A stretch of 64,000 bases of DNA, from assembly GCA_935421135.1 (NCBI GenBank), contig OW285188.1, positions 15,725,233 to 15,789,232 of the forward strand, written 5' to 3'. The stretch comes from Bugulina stolonifera (lineage: Eukaryota; Bryozoa; Gymnolaemata; Cheilostomatida; Bugulidae). Shown here piece after piece: positions 50,327-62,057 of the stretch (positions are counted from its first letter, which is position 1; every line of letters starts with the position of its first letter). A program made the translations under genes and the position numbers. The notes under the pieces are model-generated. The model was given only the letters and a program-made list of their open reading frames with translations, was not told the origin of the DNA and searched no databases.

Positions 50327-53133
50327 AGGCTGGCACTCGGGCCCTACAAGTTCCTCACACCTCTCACATTTCCATCTCGGAAGACCGTCCCAAGTATCCG
50401 GTCGGCAAGGCCGACCCCCCTTCTAAAACAGTGACTCAAGTGACGTATGTGAAGCCGCATGTACCTAGCCTGTACATACAAGGACGACTATGTAGCCAAG
50501 ATGTAACCCTACTCTTGGACACGGGCTGTACGACCAACCTAATATCACCCCGCATCCTGAAGAAGCTGCAGAGACCCGACCTAGAGGTCCTACCAGTAAG
50601 TCAGCCATATGGCAAGATGGCCGACGGCTCGACTCTCAGGTTCGAGGGAATGGTAAGGCTACCTATGGTAGTCGGTCGTACCTTTAGCCAAGAACTGTTC
50701 CTCATCGGCTCCATACCAGAAGATGGCGTCCTAGGGATGCCCTACCTGACTAAACACAAGTGCTCTGTAAACTGCCATACCGCTAAGGTATACACCAGCC
50801 GAGATCAATGGCCGTGTGTCAATAGAACGGGAAGCCCTTATACATTGAGGACGATGCCTGAGATGAAGCCTAGTACGCCTCCGCCCGACGTCGATGACCC
50901 ATGCCGACGTCCTGGACACCCACACAGAGGACCAGGGGCCGAGGGAGGAACGGATAATTCAGTACCTAGTACACCTGCGCCCGACGCCGATGATCAATGC
51001 CGACGTCAAGGACACCCCAACAGAGGATCCAGGGCCGAGGGAGGAACGGGAAGCTCATCACTTAGTACACCTGCGCCCGACGTCGATGATCAATGCCGAC
51101 GTCAAGGACACCCCCACAGAGGATCCAGGGCCGAGGGAGGAAAAGGATCATTACCGCCCAGTACAACTCCGCATGGCGTCGAAGTACAATGCCGACGCCC
51201 TGGCCACCCGATAGGGGGGCTAGAAGCCGAGGGAGGAACAGCGAAGAAAAAGAGGCAAGTAGAGGACCAGGGCCGACAGGCTAAAAAGCCGCGCATCCAG
51301 GAGCGTAGACAAGGCACAAACCGCCTCGAGGAAGGTGCTGTCGACTATTTCCAGCACCCGATATTCCCGCCGCCCGACTGGGGCAGAGGTTCAAAAGGTA
51401 GACCCTCCTACGTCCGGATGCTAACGCCCTACACTAGGGAAAACAGACCCCTATCATACAGGAGGAAGGCCCGGTGGAAGCGAGGCCGACCCCCAGAGGT
51501 TATACTAGAAAGAATTCATCACAAATGGGCTGCCCAGACGACTACCTATCGTAGGCCGACACGGCCAGGCCCGTGTTTACTCTCCAATTCCACAGACGGA
51601 TCCGGTGACCCGGACAACCTTGAGATCAAAATAGATCTAACAACAGGGGTCAGACAAGTGCACTTCCGCCGCAACGTAGTTCTACTACATGGTGAGAAGC
51701 CAGGTGTTGCAGACATAACGTCGCACACCACAAGGAGAACCAGGGCAGCCCCCACACCTATAAAAGGCCAGGATCCAGATGGATCCCCCAGTACCTTCAC
51801 CACCACCACTCAGTCAACACCTAGTCGGACAACGGAGCACTCTATTCGAGACTTCTCAACAAGGACGGTGCCCTCCCTAGTCGGCCTACTCATGGACTTG
51901 CCAGGTGAGCCAATAGACTTGGACGAGGTACTGTTGCTTTTGGACGACGACGACTTATATGCTGATCTCGGGAACTCCTCGAGGGATGAGGTCGTGCCAG
52001 TCGGGTCGGGTCATACTGAAGTACCTTCGGTGCTTCGGGACGATGCCGTCCTAACCGACTCGGACATGCACCGCCTCCCCTCCGGGACGACCTCGGACAC
52101 GCATATGTACTCCAATGACATTGTACACCATGTGACTGAGTCGGGTGACGAAGACGACTCGGCCTACGCAAACATTGATAATCTAAATGATCAACCTCTT
52201 GTATCTACACTTTCTCTTATAGAGACCTCTCCAGAGACGCCTATGCCGCAGTCTCAACTTTGCTGGATCTCTCCACGGACCAGTAGTGATATACGTCGGA
52301 CAGCCCGATGTAAAGGAAGGAACTCCTATTGTCGACTATGTAAGCTAGAAGGGACGGAGAACACCATCAAGGCTCACACACGCCAACACTTTACCCAGTT
52401 CTTCTGTTCCTGTGGAGTCAGCGCCCGTGATGCAGAGACTGTCTATCGGCACCAAAGCCAGACAGGCCACGGAGCCATCCAGTATGAAGTGGATTCCCAC
52501 ATGTTCCAGCTTTTCCTCAAGGCGATGAAGCTCGACAAGAGGGTCGCTTACCCCTCATGCATCCCAGCAGACGTAGGACCGAAACCTTTCACTATACCAG
52601 CTCCTCCAGAAGCTGAAGCCAGAGCAGCAGTGGTGCGACTGACACCTCCTCCTGCCCCAAAGAAAACAAGTAAAAGAAAGTCGCCCTGGGAGCGACTAGG
52701 CAGTCCAAAGCGACCACAGACTCGTATGGACCCTCCAGCCTTGGACCACCGAGGGACTGATACTTACGACATACCCAAACGTCGGCCCCGGCCGCCTAAG
52801 GCTAGAACCGGATCAGACAAGGCCGTCCCATTGTCGACCAGCCCTCCAGATACTAAAAACACAAAGAAGACTCTTGAATCCCGCACCCCTACAGCAGAAT
52901 TCCAGAAGGAGAGAGAACGATTGTGTGCCACTTTAAACAATCGTCCCGGACGCCTCAGGCACCAATTGCACATACTCCAGCAGAGACTTCTTCACTCACA
53001 TGTTAGAGACCGGCTTACTATAGTCCAGCAGACGGAAGCCGTACAGGACGAAATATCCCTCCACCAACGGCTCACGGAGCAGATCCTTAGACATACTCGA
53101 AGAGATAGTGCCAAGGATCGGGGGGCTATGTGA
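50281..53133 (+). CDS. Protease plus acidic/zinc-finger protein of the LTR element
   Basis: The frame is open from 50281 (just after an in-frame TGA) to a TGA at 53131-53133 inside the 3' LTR. It has no clear ATG start and is probably made as a Gag fusion by -1 frameshifting at 50299-50305. Order of parts: a retropepsin (LLLDTGCTTNLIS near 50509, DGVLGMPYL near 50722), four 32-residue repeats, a basic stretch, an acidic region (DEVLLLLDDDDLYADLG), a cysteine/histidine region like two C2H2 fingers (CRLC…HTRQH, FFCSCG…HQSQTGH), a basic proline-rich region and a C-terminal coiled coil. Where reverse transcriptase and integrase would stand there are none. The role of the C-terminal two thirds is unknown. 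Confidence 0.9.
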   Translation, partial: AASTRVGKRLRHETVEAGTRALQVPHTSHISISEDRPKYPVGKADPPSKTVTQVTYVKPHVPSLYIQGRLCSQDVTLLLDTGCTTNLISPRILKKLQRPDLEVLPVSQPYGKMADGSTLRFEGMVRLPMVVGRTFSQELFLIGSIPEDGVLGMPYLTKHKCSVNCHTAKVYTSRDQWPCVNRTGSPYTLRTMPEMKPSTPPPDVDDPCRRPGHPHRGPGAEGGTDNSVPSTPAPDADDQCRRQGHPNRGSRAEGGTGSSSLSTPAPDVDDQCRRQGHPHRGSRAEGGKGSLPPSTTPHGVEVQCRRPGHPIGGLEAEGGTAKKKRQVEDQGRQAKKPRIQERRQGTNRLEEGAVDYFQHPIFPPPDWGRGSKGRPSYVRMLTPYTRENRPLSYRRKARWKRGRPPEVILERIHHKWAAQTTTYRRPTRPGPCLLSNSTDGSGDPDNLEIKIDLTTGVRQVHFRRNVVLLHGEKPGVADITSHTTRRTRAAPTPIKGQDPDGSPSTFTTTTQSTPSRTTEHSIRDFSTRTVPSLVGLLMDLPGEPIDLDEVLLLLDDDDLYADLGNSSRDEVVPVGSGHTEVPSVLRDDAVLTDSDMHRLPSGTTSDTHMYSNDIVHHVTESGDEDDSAYANIDNLNDQPLVSTLSLIETSPETPMPQSQLCWISPRTSSDIRRTARCKGRNSYCRLCKLEGTENTIKAHTRQHFTQFFCSCGVSARDAETVYRHQSQTGHGAIQYEVDSHMFQLFLKAMKLDKRVAYPSCIPADVGPKPFTIPAPPEAEARAAVVRLTPPPAPKKTSKRKSPWERLGSPKRPQTRMDPPALDHRGTDTYDIPKRRPRPPKARTGSDKAVPLSTSPPDTKNTKKTLESRTPTAEFQKERERLCATLNNRPGRLRHQLHILQQRLLHSHVRDRLTIVQQTEAVQDEISLHQRLTEQILRHTRRDSAKDRGAM
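50299..50305 (+). promoter_or_regulatory. -1 ribosomal frameshift site
   Basis: GGGAAAA fits the X XXY YYZ slippery rule in the Gag frame (G GGA AAA). A one-base slip back leads directly into the protease frame 22 bases before the Gag stop at 50324-50326. A GC-rich stretch follows (ggctccggcacgag), which could form the stimulating structure. Confidence 0.72.
50890..51240 (+). repeat. Four 96-bp coding repeats in the second ORF
   Basis: ATGCCGACG recurs at 50901, 50997, 51093 and 51189, exactly 96 bp apart, so each unit encodes 32 residues and the frame is kept. The peptide unit contains a QCRRQGHP core and a RAEGG end. The four copies differ at scattered positions. Confidence 0.92.
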
Positions 53134-53938
53134 TGGTACAGGACATTTGTATACGACCCCAACTCCCGGACGAAGCTCCACCGCACCCTAAGTGCCTAGT
53201 AGTTGCTACAGCGCTACTCACTTGACACTAACATTCTCACAATTAGTGCTCGTATACTTACCTTTAACTACATTGCATGTTCAAAGTACTTAATTACCGT
53301 CTATATATATATGTCTCCATGTGTTTATGCTCACTCCTTATTCATGTATCTTACTATATGTTGTTGTACATAGTCACATGAATGTTACTAAGTCCTTTTT
53401 TATGCCTTTTATACCCATGTACAGAGGCCCGACCTCTCAGAATCCATTGATATTCATTTTGTACATGAATTGGACCATTATAAGCAACTTTTGTAGAACC
53501 CGACCTATTTTGGGTCGGCCGTCGGGCTTCCGGCGGCCATCTTGTTGCGCAACTTCCGGACGACCACACGTCGTCTTTTCCCGACGTCACGTCGGCCGGA
53601 AGTCCTTATACTATATAAAGGGCACTGTTTTACTGTTCATTGTCTCAGTCTACACTTGGCTTTCAATAAAGACACATCTATACTTGATACAGGGACTTTC
53701 TCTTCCTTTTACTAGGTCATTCGCTTTGCGAACCGCCTACTAGGTTGAACTACTCTCTTTCACTGTATAGTCTGAAGGTCGGACTTGAGATCAGATGGGT
53801 CGTCTTTGGTAGTATTTGGGCTACTGAGACCGCTCGATCTTTCATGTAATGCGAAGTCCTATTACCACTCATAGGCACTTCATTTCTGGGTCGATAGTCG
53901 TCCAAGGACGACCGCACCAAATCACAGAAACCATTACA
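53129..53938 (+). repeat. 3' LTR, 810 bp
   Basis: Appears to match the 5' LTR at every base. The polypurine tract ggatcggggggct lies just before it. The stop codon of the preceding ORF lies in its first bases. Confidence 0.95.
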
Positions 53939-54376
53939 ATACTATCATATCCACATGTATGTTTGCACTATTGACTGCTAGTGAATGGTGAGAGAAAGAG
54001 GTAGTGAGGAAGATAGACTGATTGTATATTATGTATATTGCTTTCTAGCTAGTAAAAAGTATAAAAATAAAAAGTATAGGTTCTGTGGTATCACAATTTT
54101 CACACTGCTTGGCATATTAATTAAAATACAAAGTAATCCACTCTGTTTTCTCTCCCTTAATGTAAATATGAAGTTTACAAGAATAATGTATCTGCTAGCA
54201 GTACTGGAAAAAGTAATTTAGAAGTAAAAATAGGTTAACTGAATAGTAGAGTTTAGGAAAACAATTTAATTTAGCTAAATAGCTAGTGAAAAGCAAGAAG
54301 CAGGGAGAAGAGAGAGCACAACTCCAACTGCCGTAGTGTAATGATCTGTAACTACATGTAAAGAATACCTATGAAT
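53939..54376. other. Spacer after the LTR element
   Basis: Starts with the 4-bp target duplication. An unsupported 78-codon ORF is present. Probably includes the 3' UTR of the third rolling-stone-like gene. Confidence 0.4.
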
Positions 54377-57300
54377 TTAATCAGTACTTTGAAGGTTCCA
54401 GGCAGCCCGTCTACTTAAACATTTACTTTGAGCTCTGTATATAAGATACAGCGCCACTTGTGTTCCAAAATAGTAGATCAATATACCGACTATAGAGGCA
54501 GCAGTTATTGGAGTTGTCCAATCTAAGACAAATGGATATAAAACTATACCAGTCACTGACCAGAATGCAACAGAACATATCATATATATAAGACCATATA
54601 CTATTGGTTGATAGACGTGTACGATTCTGGTGGGCATATTACTAATGTACTGCTCTATTACCATAAACACAGAATTCAGTCCGTGTAAGGCTATGTCGAT
54701 GTAGTGGGTTACAAAACCGTTATTTTGTTGCCTCATTGGATATAACACAATCCAATAAACTAGAGTGACTAGAATAGAACTGGGCAGGCCTACATTGTAT
54801 AAACACCATTGTACTTTCATATACCAAGGAATTGGTGGTGCGCTTTCAGGGGTTGGACTTTCCATCACAGCTTGTTCCTACAAATGAAAATAATAGTAAT
54901 TATGGAGCATCAACTTTTAAACTACATGTAGCAATACATGTAGGTACCAGCACAACATGTATATATATAGCATGTAATAATACAGAGAACAGTGTGCTTG
55001 TGCAGCCGTTATAAGAACTTATTACTTCAAAGTTGTCAAAAAAAACAGGAGAAGAAAACTTCTAGGCTTCAGGCTGCAAATTCCATCTGTGGTTTCACAC
55101 CAGCTGTAGACTACCCTACATGTACTACTGTAGGTAATGACATGTGTGTCACAAGTCATTAGCTTGACCTATATGGTCACTATACAGATTGTGTATTAAT
55201 ATTAAGGCGTCACAGATGAAAGTTGATAAGTCAAGCATTGTCACACTTATTGAAAAGGACTCGGTGTTGTAAGAACTGCCCATGAAAGAGGACAACTTTT
55301 AATTACAATCAATAGCTTATGAGTGCCCATGCTCCCCATTTTACTAGATATAACATGCAAGTAGCAGTAAAGTGTAAGGTAGGGCTACATATTTTATACA
55401 CATGTGTACAATGCATGCTGCAGTATGAATATAAGGATACGCTTACGTTTGTATCAGGCATAGCTGCGTCTACTTCAATCTTTCGATTTCTAGCAGCTCT
55501 ACGTTCAGAGTAGGCGTGAAACACTGCCATCACACTGTAAATATTTGAACGATTACAAAAATAATGATAATGTAGTATATCATTGAGGTAATAGATATAT
55601 TATGTGAGCCTATCGCCTGTATGTATACTGTAATGCATGTAATATCAAATATATGAAAATATGCACAGTCATTATTGGAGGACCCAATGAAGGCATGCAT
55701 ATAATATAAAGTATGTGCACATCTACATTCTATAGACCTAAGCTGGCATGTGCTACTGTCTAAGTGTCTAAGGTGTTATGGAACATAAATAGTCCTACAA
55801 TAGTCTTGGCTACATATTACAATGTATGTACATGTAGAACTTCTGAAATCTATGACCATTGGTCATGCCAGCCTACTTGTATATAAATGCCTGACAACGT
55901 CCACCATCCACAGCCATTAAAGATTTGAGCATTTGGTTTACTGAGCACACATAATCCACGTAGGTCATGTGTGTTCAATAAGCCATGGGCACAGTAATCT
56001 TGTATATAGTTATCATTAGGAGTTATGCCCCCTCTGCCCGTGATACTGGGTACTGTTGGACTCACCTGGTGATTGTAGCAAATAGAAAGTAGCATAGTAC
56101 TATAATATAACTCCAAGTAGTGAAGGCTACCATTATTATATTACCAATTCCTCTATTGGATGCATAAACCACCTCAACAATAAACACCACAATGAAGTGA
56201 ATCAGTACAGCCAGCCTGAAGAGTAGCAATGGAATCCTGACATCCCACCACTGAAAGCATAAAATGGAAATGTTACAGAGTTATCTCCCATGTCAAGGTT
56301 TTCCATAGTAAGCTACATGTATAATAGACATACATGTACATCATGAGCATGGGATGTTAGGGAGCAGCCATGGCCTAGTGGTTAGAGTGCTGAACTTTCA
56401 TGCTGAAGGTTTCAGGTTCAAATCCTGGTCACAGTGGTGTTAGGAAGAGCATCCGGCCACAATTGCTCCCGTGCCTCATGCAAGCCAGCATGGCTTCAAG
56501 GCAACTCTTCTACCCTTGCTAAAAAAGGCCATGTCATCTGGACCTTTCTCACTTGCACCTAGCAGTGCAAGCTGCAAGGGGCTGGTCACGCCGAAGAGTA
56601 TAAACCAGTGAGTATGAGCATGGGATGTAATTGTGTACTTTCAAATAAATTTTAACCCTTTCATATAAAATATGATTTATGCAATTTTTTATGAAGTTTT
56701 AGAATGATTTGCCATGTTATGCAAAACAAAAGGGCAGTTTACCAATTTGCTATCCTACACAATTGTACATTTTTTATATATAGTCGGTCAGTGCTACAAT
56801 CCCATAAATTTGTAAGTAGAATAAAAGTGGTCATAGCATACTATAATACACCAAGTAGACTGTGATATAGCCATGTGTAACCTTATACTGTTGTATCAAG
56901 CATACACATTCATTCTTCATTTTACTGTACATGTACATGTAGTTATAGAATGTTATGACTAGAGCAAATTCCTCTGGGACATGATACCAGCAGTTACATG
57001 TATAATAGAGTAGGCATATACTTGTAGTACACCGAATGTCTTGGGTACCTAATGAAAACTGGTATATACACTAAATACAGTACACTGCACGTAGTAATAC
57101 ACTCAAGACAGTATAATACATGAACCGTTTGAGAAACCAGTAAAAGCACAATTAGCTAGGTATTATACCTACACTTCACTTACTCATCAACAGAATTGAT
57201 ATAATTATATTATGTACAAAGTAATTATCCAAAAGCATACATGCATATGCATGGAATACATTGTTAATTGCACCTGACAAGATACAGCCTATATTATATA

Positions 57301-57975
57301 GTTATAAAGGCAGACTCAGAGTGGTCAGTGGCCCTGCTGTAAATCTAAATGGAGTGCAAACACAAAACTGCTGAGAAACGATAATATGAGTAACACAGGA
57401 TCATTCCATGTACACCATCACTTATTGGATTTACTCCAATGTATAAAAAAACCACTTGTACTAAAAAGTATTTCAAAGTATAGCTGATTTAAGCTGCTGA
57501 ATATTAAGGAGAATAATGGGAGACAAATGAACAAATATCTACATGCATATGAAGTTCATTTCCAAAAGCTAGAACAGCGTTGAGATTGGGGCTAATATTC
57601 TTTATCTATTATCCTTTTGTTCATCTATCATTTGGGTTTGGTGAGACTTTCTTAATGAGAAATCTAATTTACCATACTATATATTACAGGTAATCACATA
57701 TTATTATAAACTCAAATAAAATGTGTTACCAAACCATAAAATCATAGTGAGAATCACACCTGGAGGATTGATGTGACACCCAGCCCAACATTCTATGCAA
57801 AATTAGTTCTATTCACTGTTCAGTTTTAGCTCTTGATCACGAAACTGGGTTATTATACAACATGAACATCTGTAATATAACTTACTCTGCATTTATAGAA
57901 AAGTTCTGAATTTATGTCCCCAAAACCAGCTTTTCGTAATCGGAATTCCTCTCTGAAGTCCTGAAGGCAGCTCAT
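54377..57975 (-). CDS. Rolling-stone-like multi-pass membrane protein, copy 3
   Basis: Four exons (57975-57886, 56250-56066, 55534-55447, 54877-54377) join in phase into 287 aa, with introns placed as in the other two copies. The N-terminus (MSCLQDFREEFRLRKAGFGD, then FYKC) is the most family-like of the three. Exon 2 has two hydrophobic helices; exon 4 has WYMKVQWCLYNVGL, LHGLNSVFMVIEQYISNMPTR and YQPIVYGLIYMICSVAF. It is clearly more diverged from copies 1 and 2 than they are from each other, so it split earlier. Intron 1 contains a SINE. Function is unknown beyond family membership. Confidence 0.85.
56358..56613 (+). mobile_element. tRNA-derived SINE, 256 bp
   Basis: tRNA-like head (GGAGCAGCCATGGCCTAGTG as A-box part, GGTTCAAATCC as B box) and a body with TGGTGTTAGGAAGAGCATCC shared with the copy at 43402-43640. 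Flanked by a perfect 15-bp duplication, atgagcatgggatgt, at 56343-56357 and 56614-56628. It lies in intron 1 of the third rolling-stone-like gene, antisense to it. Confidence 0.94.
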
Positions 57976-58831
57976 CTTATAGTCTAATACTAATAGTTAA
58001 AAACACTACTTGTTTGCTCTACTGCTGAAGTCGAAAGTATTGATAGGCTAACATTTAGTACTAGTAGATGTGGCTAGTAAGCAGAATGCAATGCAAGTAG
58101 ATTAATGCTTGCAATGTGCTGATAACATAACACTACACTTGAGCAATGACTGGCATTTGGCAAACAAAACATAAGCATACATGCCATGGCTCACGACTAT
58201 TGTAATCATTACAAAAAAGTTGTATTGATATTGCCAAGCTATACATCTGTTGCATTAGTTACCCACCAGGAAACTGGGATGACGAATTAGTAAAATGTGA
58301 ATGCAATTAATTCAAATGAAGTTAGCTGCATGAAATACTCCATAGGTTATGATTTGCAGTTGCAACGCATAGAGTAGCACCATAATTGTACATGAATTTT
58401 TGTGGAGAATGCAACTTCTCCAGTACACTATTTCAAACTGTACTTAGCACAAGAGTGGATATTGTAATTAGCTGAAATGATGGTACATGTAGGAAAAGAA
58501 ATTGAACTCTATCCCAGTAATCACACTTGAATCTATCTAACATGTCTCCACTACTGCAACCAACTACATGTAGTAGAGAATATGTTAGGATTCCCTCCTG
58601 GCCAGCGAACGAAGACGCCTTTCTAAAGAGAACACAAGCTCAAATACTGCATCTAGATGTAAGCTATTTCAACATCATTGGGGAACCTTGTTGAAAGCTA
58701 TCTATCATACTGTACATGGTCACCCCAGCTACTAAGTGCAATAAGAAGTTGCCCTCTCACAACTTGACTGGAGATGTTCCTCACCTATTTTTAACAGCTA
58801 AGCCAGGATGTTCATCAGAAACATCAAAGTT
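57976..58831. other. Upstream region of rolling-stone-like copy 3
   Basis: No coding exon or RNA gene recognised. Should contain the promoter of copy 3. Has an isolated GTTGCCCTCTC motif near 58745. Confidence 0.4.
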
Positions 58832-58839
58832 GTGACCAA

Positions 58840-59265
58840 CAGAGTTGGGTCCAAATCGACTTGCAAGTCAAGTCATTTCCAAAATTTTGGAGGCAAGTCA
58901 AGTCAGCCGTCATGCAAGTCAAGGTCGACTTGTCTACTTACAAGTCAAGTGGGAGACAACTTCAAACATTTTACAATTATCACTTTTTTCTTTTAGTAGA
59001 CATTCCAATGCATGAAAAATCAGGCCAAGGTGTACTTGGTATGTACGTTGTTGCACAATTATGGCAACTAGCCTATATGTGTAGTAACATTGGCACTACG
59101 GTTGAGACTACAAATTTTTTGTCCTCCATGTTGACTTGGCATAAACCAAGTCGAAGTCACACATAATTCATGTATTCAAGTAAGTCACATTGATGTGCAA
59201 GTCCATGTCAAGTCGACTTGTGACTTAACAAGTCAAGTCAAATCTATGACTTGGACCCAGCCCTG
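58840..59265. mobile_element. hAT MITE, 426 bp
   Basis: Starts CAGAGTTGGGTCCAA and ends with the inverse of CAGGGCTGGGTCCAA. The flanks carry a perfect 8-bp duplication, gtgaccaa (58832-58839 and 59266-59273), as expected for hAT transposition. Both subterminal regions are packed with AAGTCAAGTC/GACTTG motifs, likely transposase-binding sites. No transposase ORF. A diverged partial relative is at about 62058-62296. Confidence 0.93.
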
Positions 59266-59437
59266 GTGACCAAACAGCCCAGACCTAAATAAACCTGCCA
59301 GGCTGTAACATCAACTCCCAATTTTAACACACAAAAATCAAGTTTATCTAATATGGCCATTTTGATAAGCACAGGATAATAGTGTGTTCATGTGACATTT
59401 ATTAGCATAGTAATAATAAGTACACACTAGAAACAAT

Positions 59438-61340
59438 TTACATAAAGTGAGTCTGGGGCCTCTTGGTGGAGAAAAGTGGAGCCTTAGGATCTTTAATCAC
59501 TCTGTGTGGCAGAGGGAACTTTATCTTCATATCCTACAAACAATATATATCTCATGAGAACACCTCTCAAACCTGTGCAGACAAGATAACAAAGCAATGC
59601 ACTGGACATTTATAATCAGGGCAGTAACAACAAGTATCACTGCATGCTCGAAGGTATAACAAGTGTATTTGTGGATAACTTGCAATTTCTTTCAGTGAAA
59701 CAGTTCAATCACAAACTTACGTGAAACTGTTTGATGTTAGGACGGCGGCACTTGCTAGATGACACACGCTCGACCCTCATTATCTGAATACTGTGAGCTC
59801 TGGCTCTGTGTCGTGCTCCCATATCACGGTCTATTAAGTTGGAACAAACATGGAATTAGGAATTCAAATTGACTGAAAACGTAGTCTCAACTAATAAACA
59901 TGCGACGAGTACACAATTTCAACTAAATGACCATACACTAACACAGTGTTTCCCAAAGTTTCAACTCGCAACACCACAAGATGTTGCAAGTGCGACGAAA
60001 GGATGTTACTCTATGCAATCATGATTGCTTCTGTGATTGCCTGAATCAAGAAACAGTACGGATGCAACACTAGTCTTTACATTGATAAAATATGTATTAT
60101 TGGAATCGAGATAGTAAAACTTACAGCACTGTGTGATAGCCCCAGCGACAGTCACATCTCGGTATTCACGGTACATATTGTGTGTTCCAGATCGGGAATC
60201 ATATCTCAACCAAACACCAAAGTTCTTTACAACTGTTGGTTTCTTCTCGTACACCTGTAAGTAGTGTGTCAATCAGCGAATTGGTATCAGAGTTTCCTGT
60301 TCATACGCTAAAGCATTATGGATTGAACAATAATTCGAGGAAGTTTGTGACCAAGGTAGAGCTATTGCAAAGAGATCTTGATGGACATTCTCCAGACAAA
60401 TGCTTATTATTAAAAAGTTGGGTACAACCAAAACTAATTACCTGTGTGATTTCCAATATTTCGCTGTTGGTTTTCTTAATTTTCTTCAACAACTTAGCAA
60501 AATACCAAAACCTTGACACAGCAACAACTCTATCAGGTGCAAAGATTCTCATCTGATAGATGGGAGGTGTTGGGAGGGAGTCAGTTGGCAACTTACGGCC
60601 AACAACCCTATATTCTTTCAACTACAAATATGAAAATATGACAGTTGAGATAAAACTGACAGGCTAATGCTGAAAATCTGTTTCCCAAAGTTTCAACTCG
60701 CAACACCATGTGGTATTGCAAGAGCGACGAAAGGACATTATTCTATGCAACTATAAATGCTCCTGTGATCGGCAAGACCACGAAACAGTACGTGTGCAAC
60801 AGACTACATAATATAATACAAGTATTAGTATAGTATATGCTTTTATATTAGCAGTCCCACCCATCGAGACAAATGAAATTTAAATTGAGTACACAGTACT
60901 ACAATCCCTAGTTATGGACTTGCTTGACCGTTGATGCTTCTGCCTTCTCGAAGTCGAATTTTCTGCTTTTGATTTAGACGACAATTAATACAATCAATTG
61001 CTGTGAATGCAAACATTAATTTGAGATTTCAATTTGTTTAAACTACAGCCTAACAAACTTTCAGACTCCCATATCTTACAGACACAACTCCCGAGTCAAG
61101 CACAGTGATGAAGTGGTCACACAACACTGAAACAAACAGCAGGTCTAGGGGAGGACAGGTGGACACCAATGCAAAACACGATTTCTGATTTAAATAGATC
61201 AAACTAATATCCCTGGTATTTTCAGTGTATTAGCTAACCATCTAATATTGCCATTCTGACATATTATGGGAAAAAATATTGACCATTAGGACATAAGAGG
61301 GTGAAATAAAAAAGTTACTTACATCTCCTTTAGCCTTCAT
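59438..61340 (-). CDS. RPL18A: Ribosomal protein eL20 (L18a)
   Basis: A structural protein of the large cytosolic ribosomal subunit. Five exons (61340-61323, 60621-60442, 60254-60125, 59830-59721, 59533-59438) join in phase into 177 aa, against 176 in humans. Conserved segments are [73 protein letters not shown] and the C-terminal KRPQTHFM. The short first exon (MKAKGD) and a pyrimidine tract upstream are normal for ribosomal protein genes. The gene looks intact and functional. Confidence 0.98.
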
Positions 61341-61352
61341 CTTTACACCGCA

Positions 61353-61368
61353 CGAGGCAAAAAGAAAG
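61353..61368 (-). promoter_or_regulatory. Possible 5' TOP tract of RPL18A
   Basis: On the minus strand CTTTCTTTTTGCCTCG lies 13 bases upstream of the ATG. Such a C-initial pyrimidine tract at the cap site (5' TOP) couples translation of ribosomal protein mRNAs to growth signalling in animals. The actual transcription start is not known here. Confidence 0.55.
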
Positions 61369-62057
61369 ATCTCGTGACCTGATTAATGACGCGCTAAACG
61401 TGGCTCGGAAGGAAAAAAGTATTGTAGTTGAAGAAGTTGTATCCTCTCTGTCAACCGAGTTGCCAAATAGAAAAGGGGACAACTCTACAACAAACTACGT
61501 CAGATACCATTGTTTAGCGGATACAACATGTACTTTATTCGTGTGCTGTCGCCAATAGATTGTCACGTGTGGGAATAACAAGTTGACAGTCACACTCAGT
61601 GGGGGTATAGAATAGAAGAAAAAGTAATGTTTCTAGTAGAAGTATATTGTTGCAGTGCAGGAGTGCTTCCTACAACTACTGTACTACAACTTACTTTAAC
61701 TTCAAATTATTCCAAACTGAAACTCAAAAATGAAAAGAGAGCAAATGAATATAACTACAAAACTAAACTATTACTATTACTATAACTATATCAAAATGAA
61801 AATCAATAGAAAACCAAAATAAAATTGATCGTTGTCGCATAACGTACATGTATTTAGTTAAGTGATTAAACATTTGTCTTTTGATCAATGAAAGAATGGT
61901 TTATGACCAAGCATAAGATAATTGTGATGCATAGAATAAAGAATTGTAAATTAATTATCTCGTTCAATTGACAATGCATGTTCAATTAAAATTTTAAATT
62001 ATTTTAATTTTAATTAAAAATAAGGTCATGAATTATTATGACTTCAGGTAAATCAGT
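61369..62057. other. Upstream region of RPL18A
   Basis: Contains an AGTTGTCCTC-type imperfect hairpin near 61434-61485 and A/T-rich DNA further on. No gene recognised. Confidence 0.45.

Larger units (their letters stand above)
48267..53938 (+). mobile_element. Young LTR retrotransposon without reverse transcriptase
   Basis: A 5672-bp element with two 810-bp LTRs that look identical base for base, starting TGTGATGG and ending ATTACA, and flanked by a 4-bp duplication (atac at 48263-48266 and 53939-53942). The internal part has a primer-binding site, a Gag ORF, a -1 frameshift signal, a protease-containing ORF of about 950 codons and a G-rich polypurine tract (around 53118-53126). No reverse transcriptase, RNase H or integrase motif is present in any frame, so it must be copied and integrated by enzymes of another element. 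The internal GC content is much higher than in the host DNA around it. Confidence 0.95.

Noticed and set aside
60182..60556. 124-codon plus-strand ORF
   Set aside because: Antisense to RPL18A exons 2 and 3, whose protein is unmistakable.
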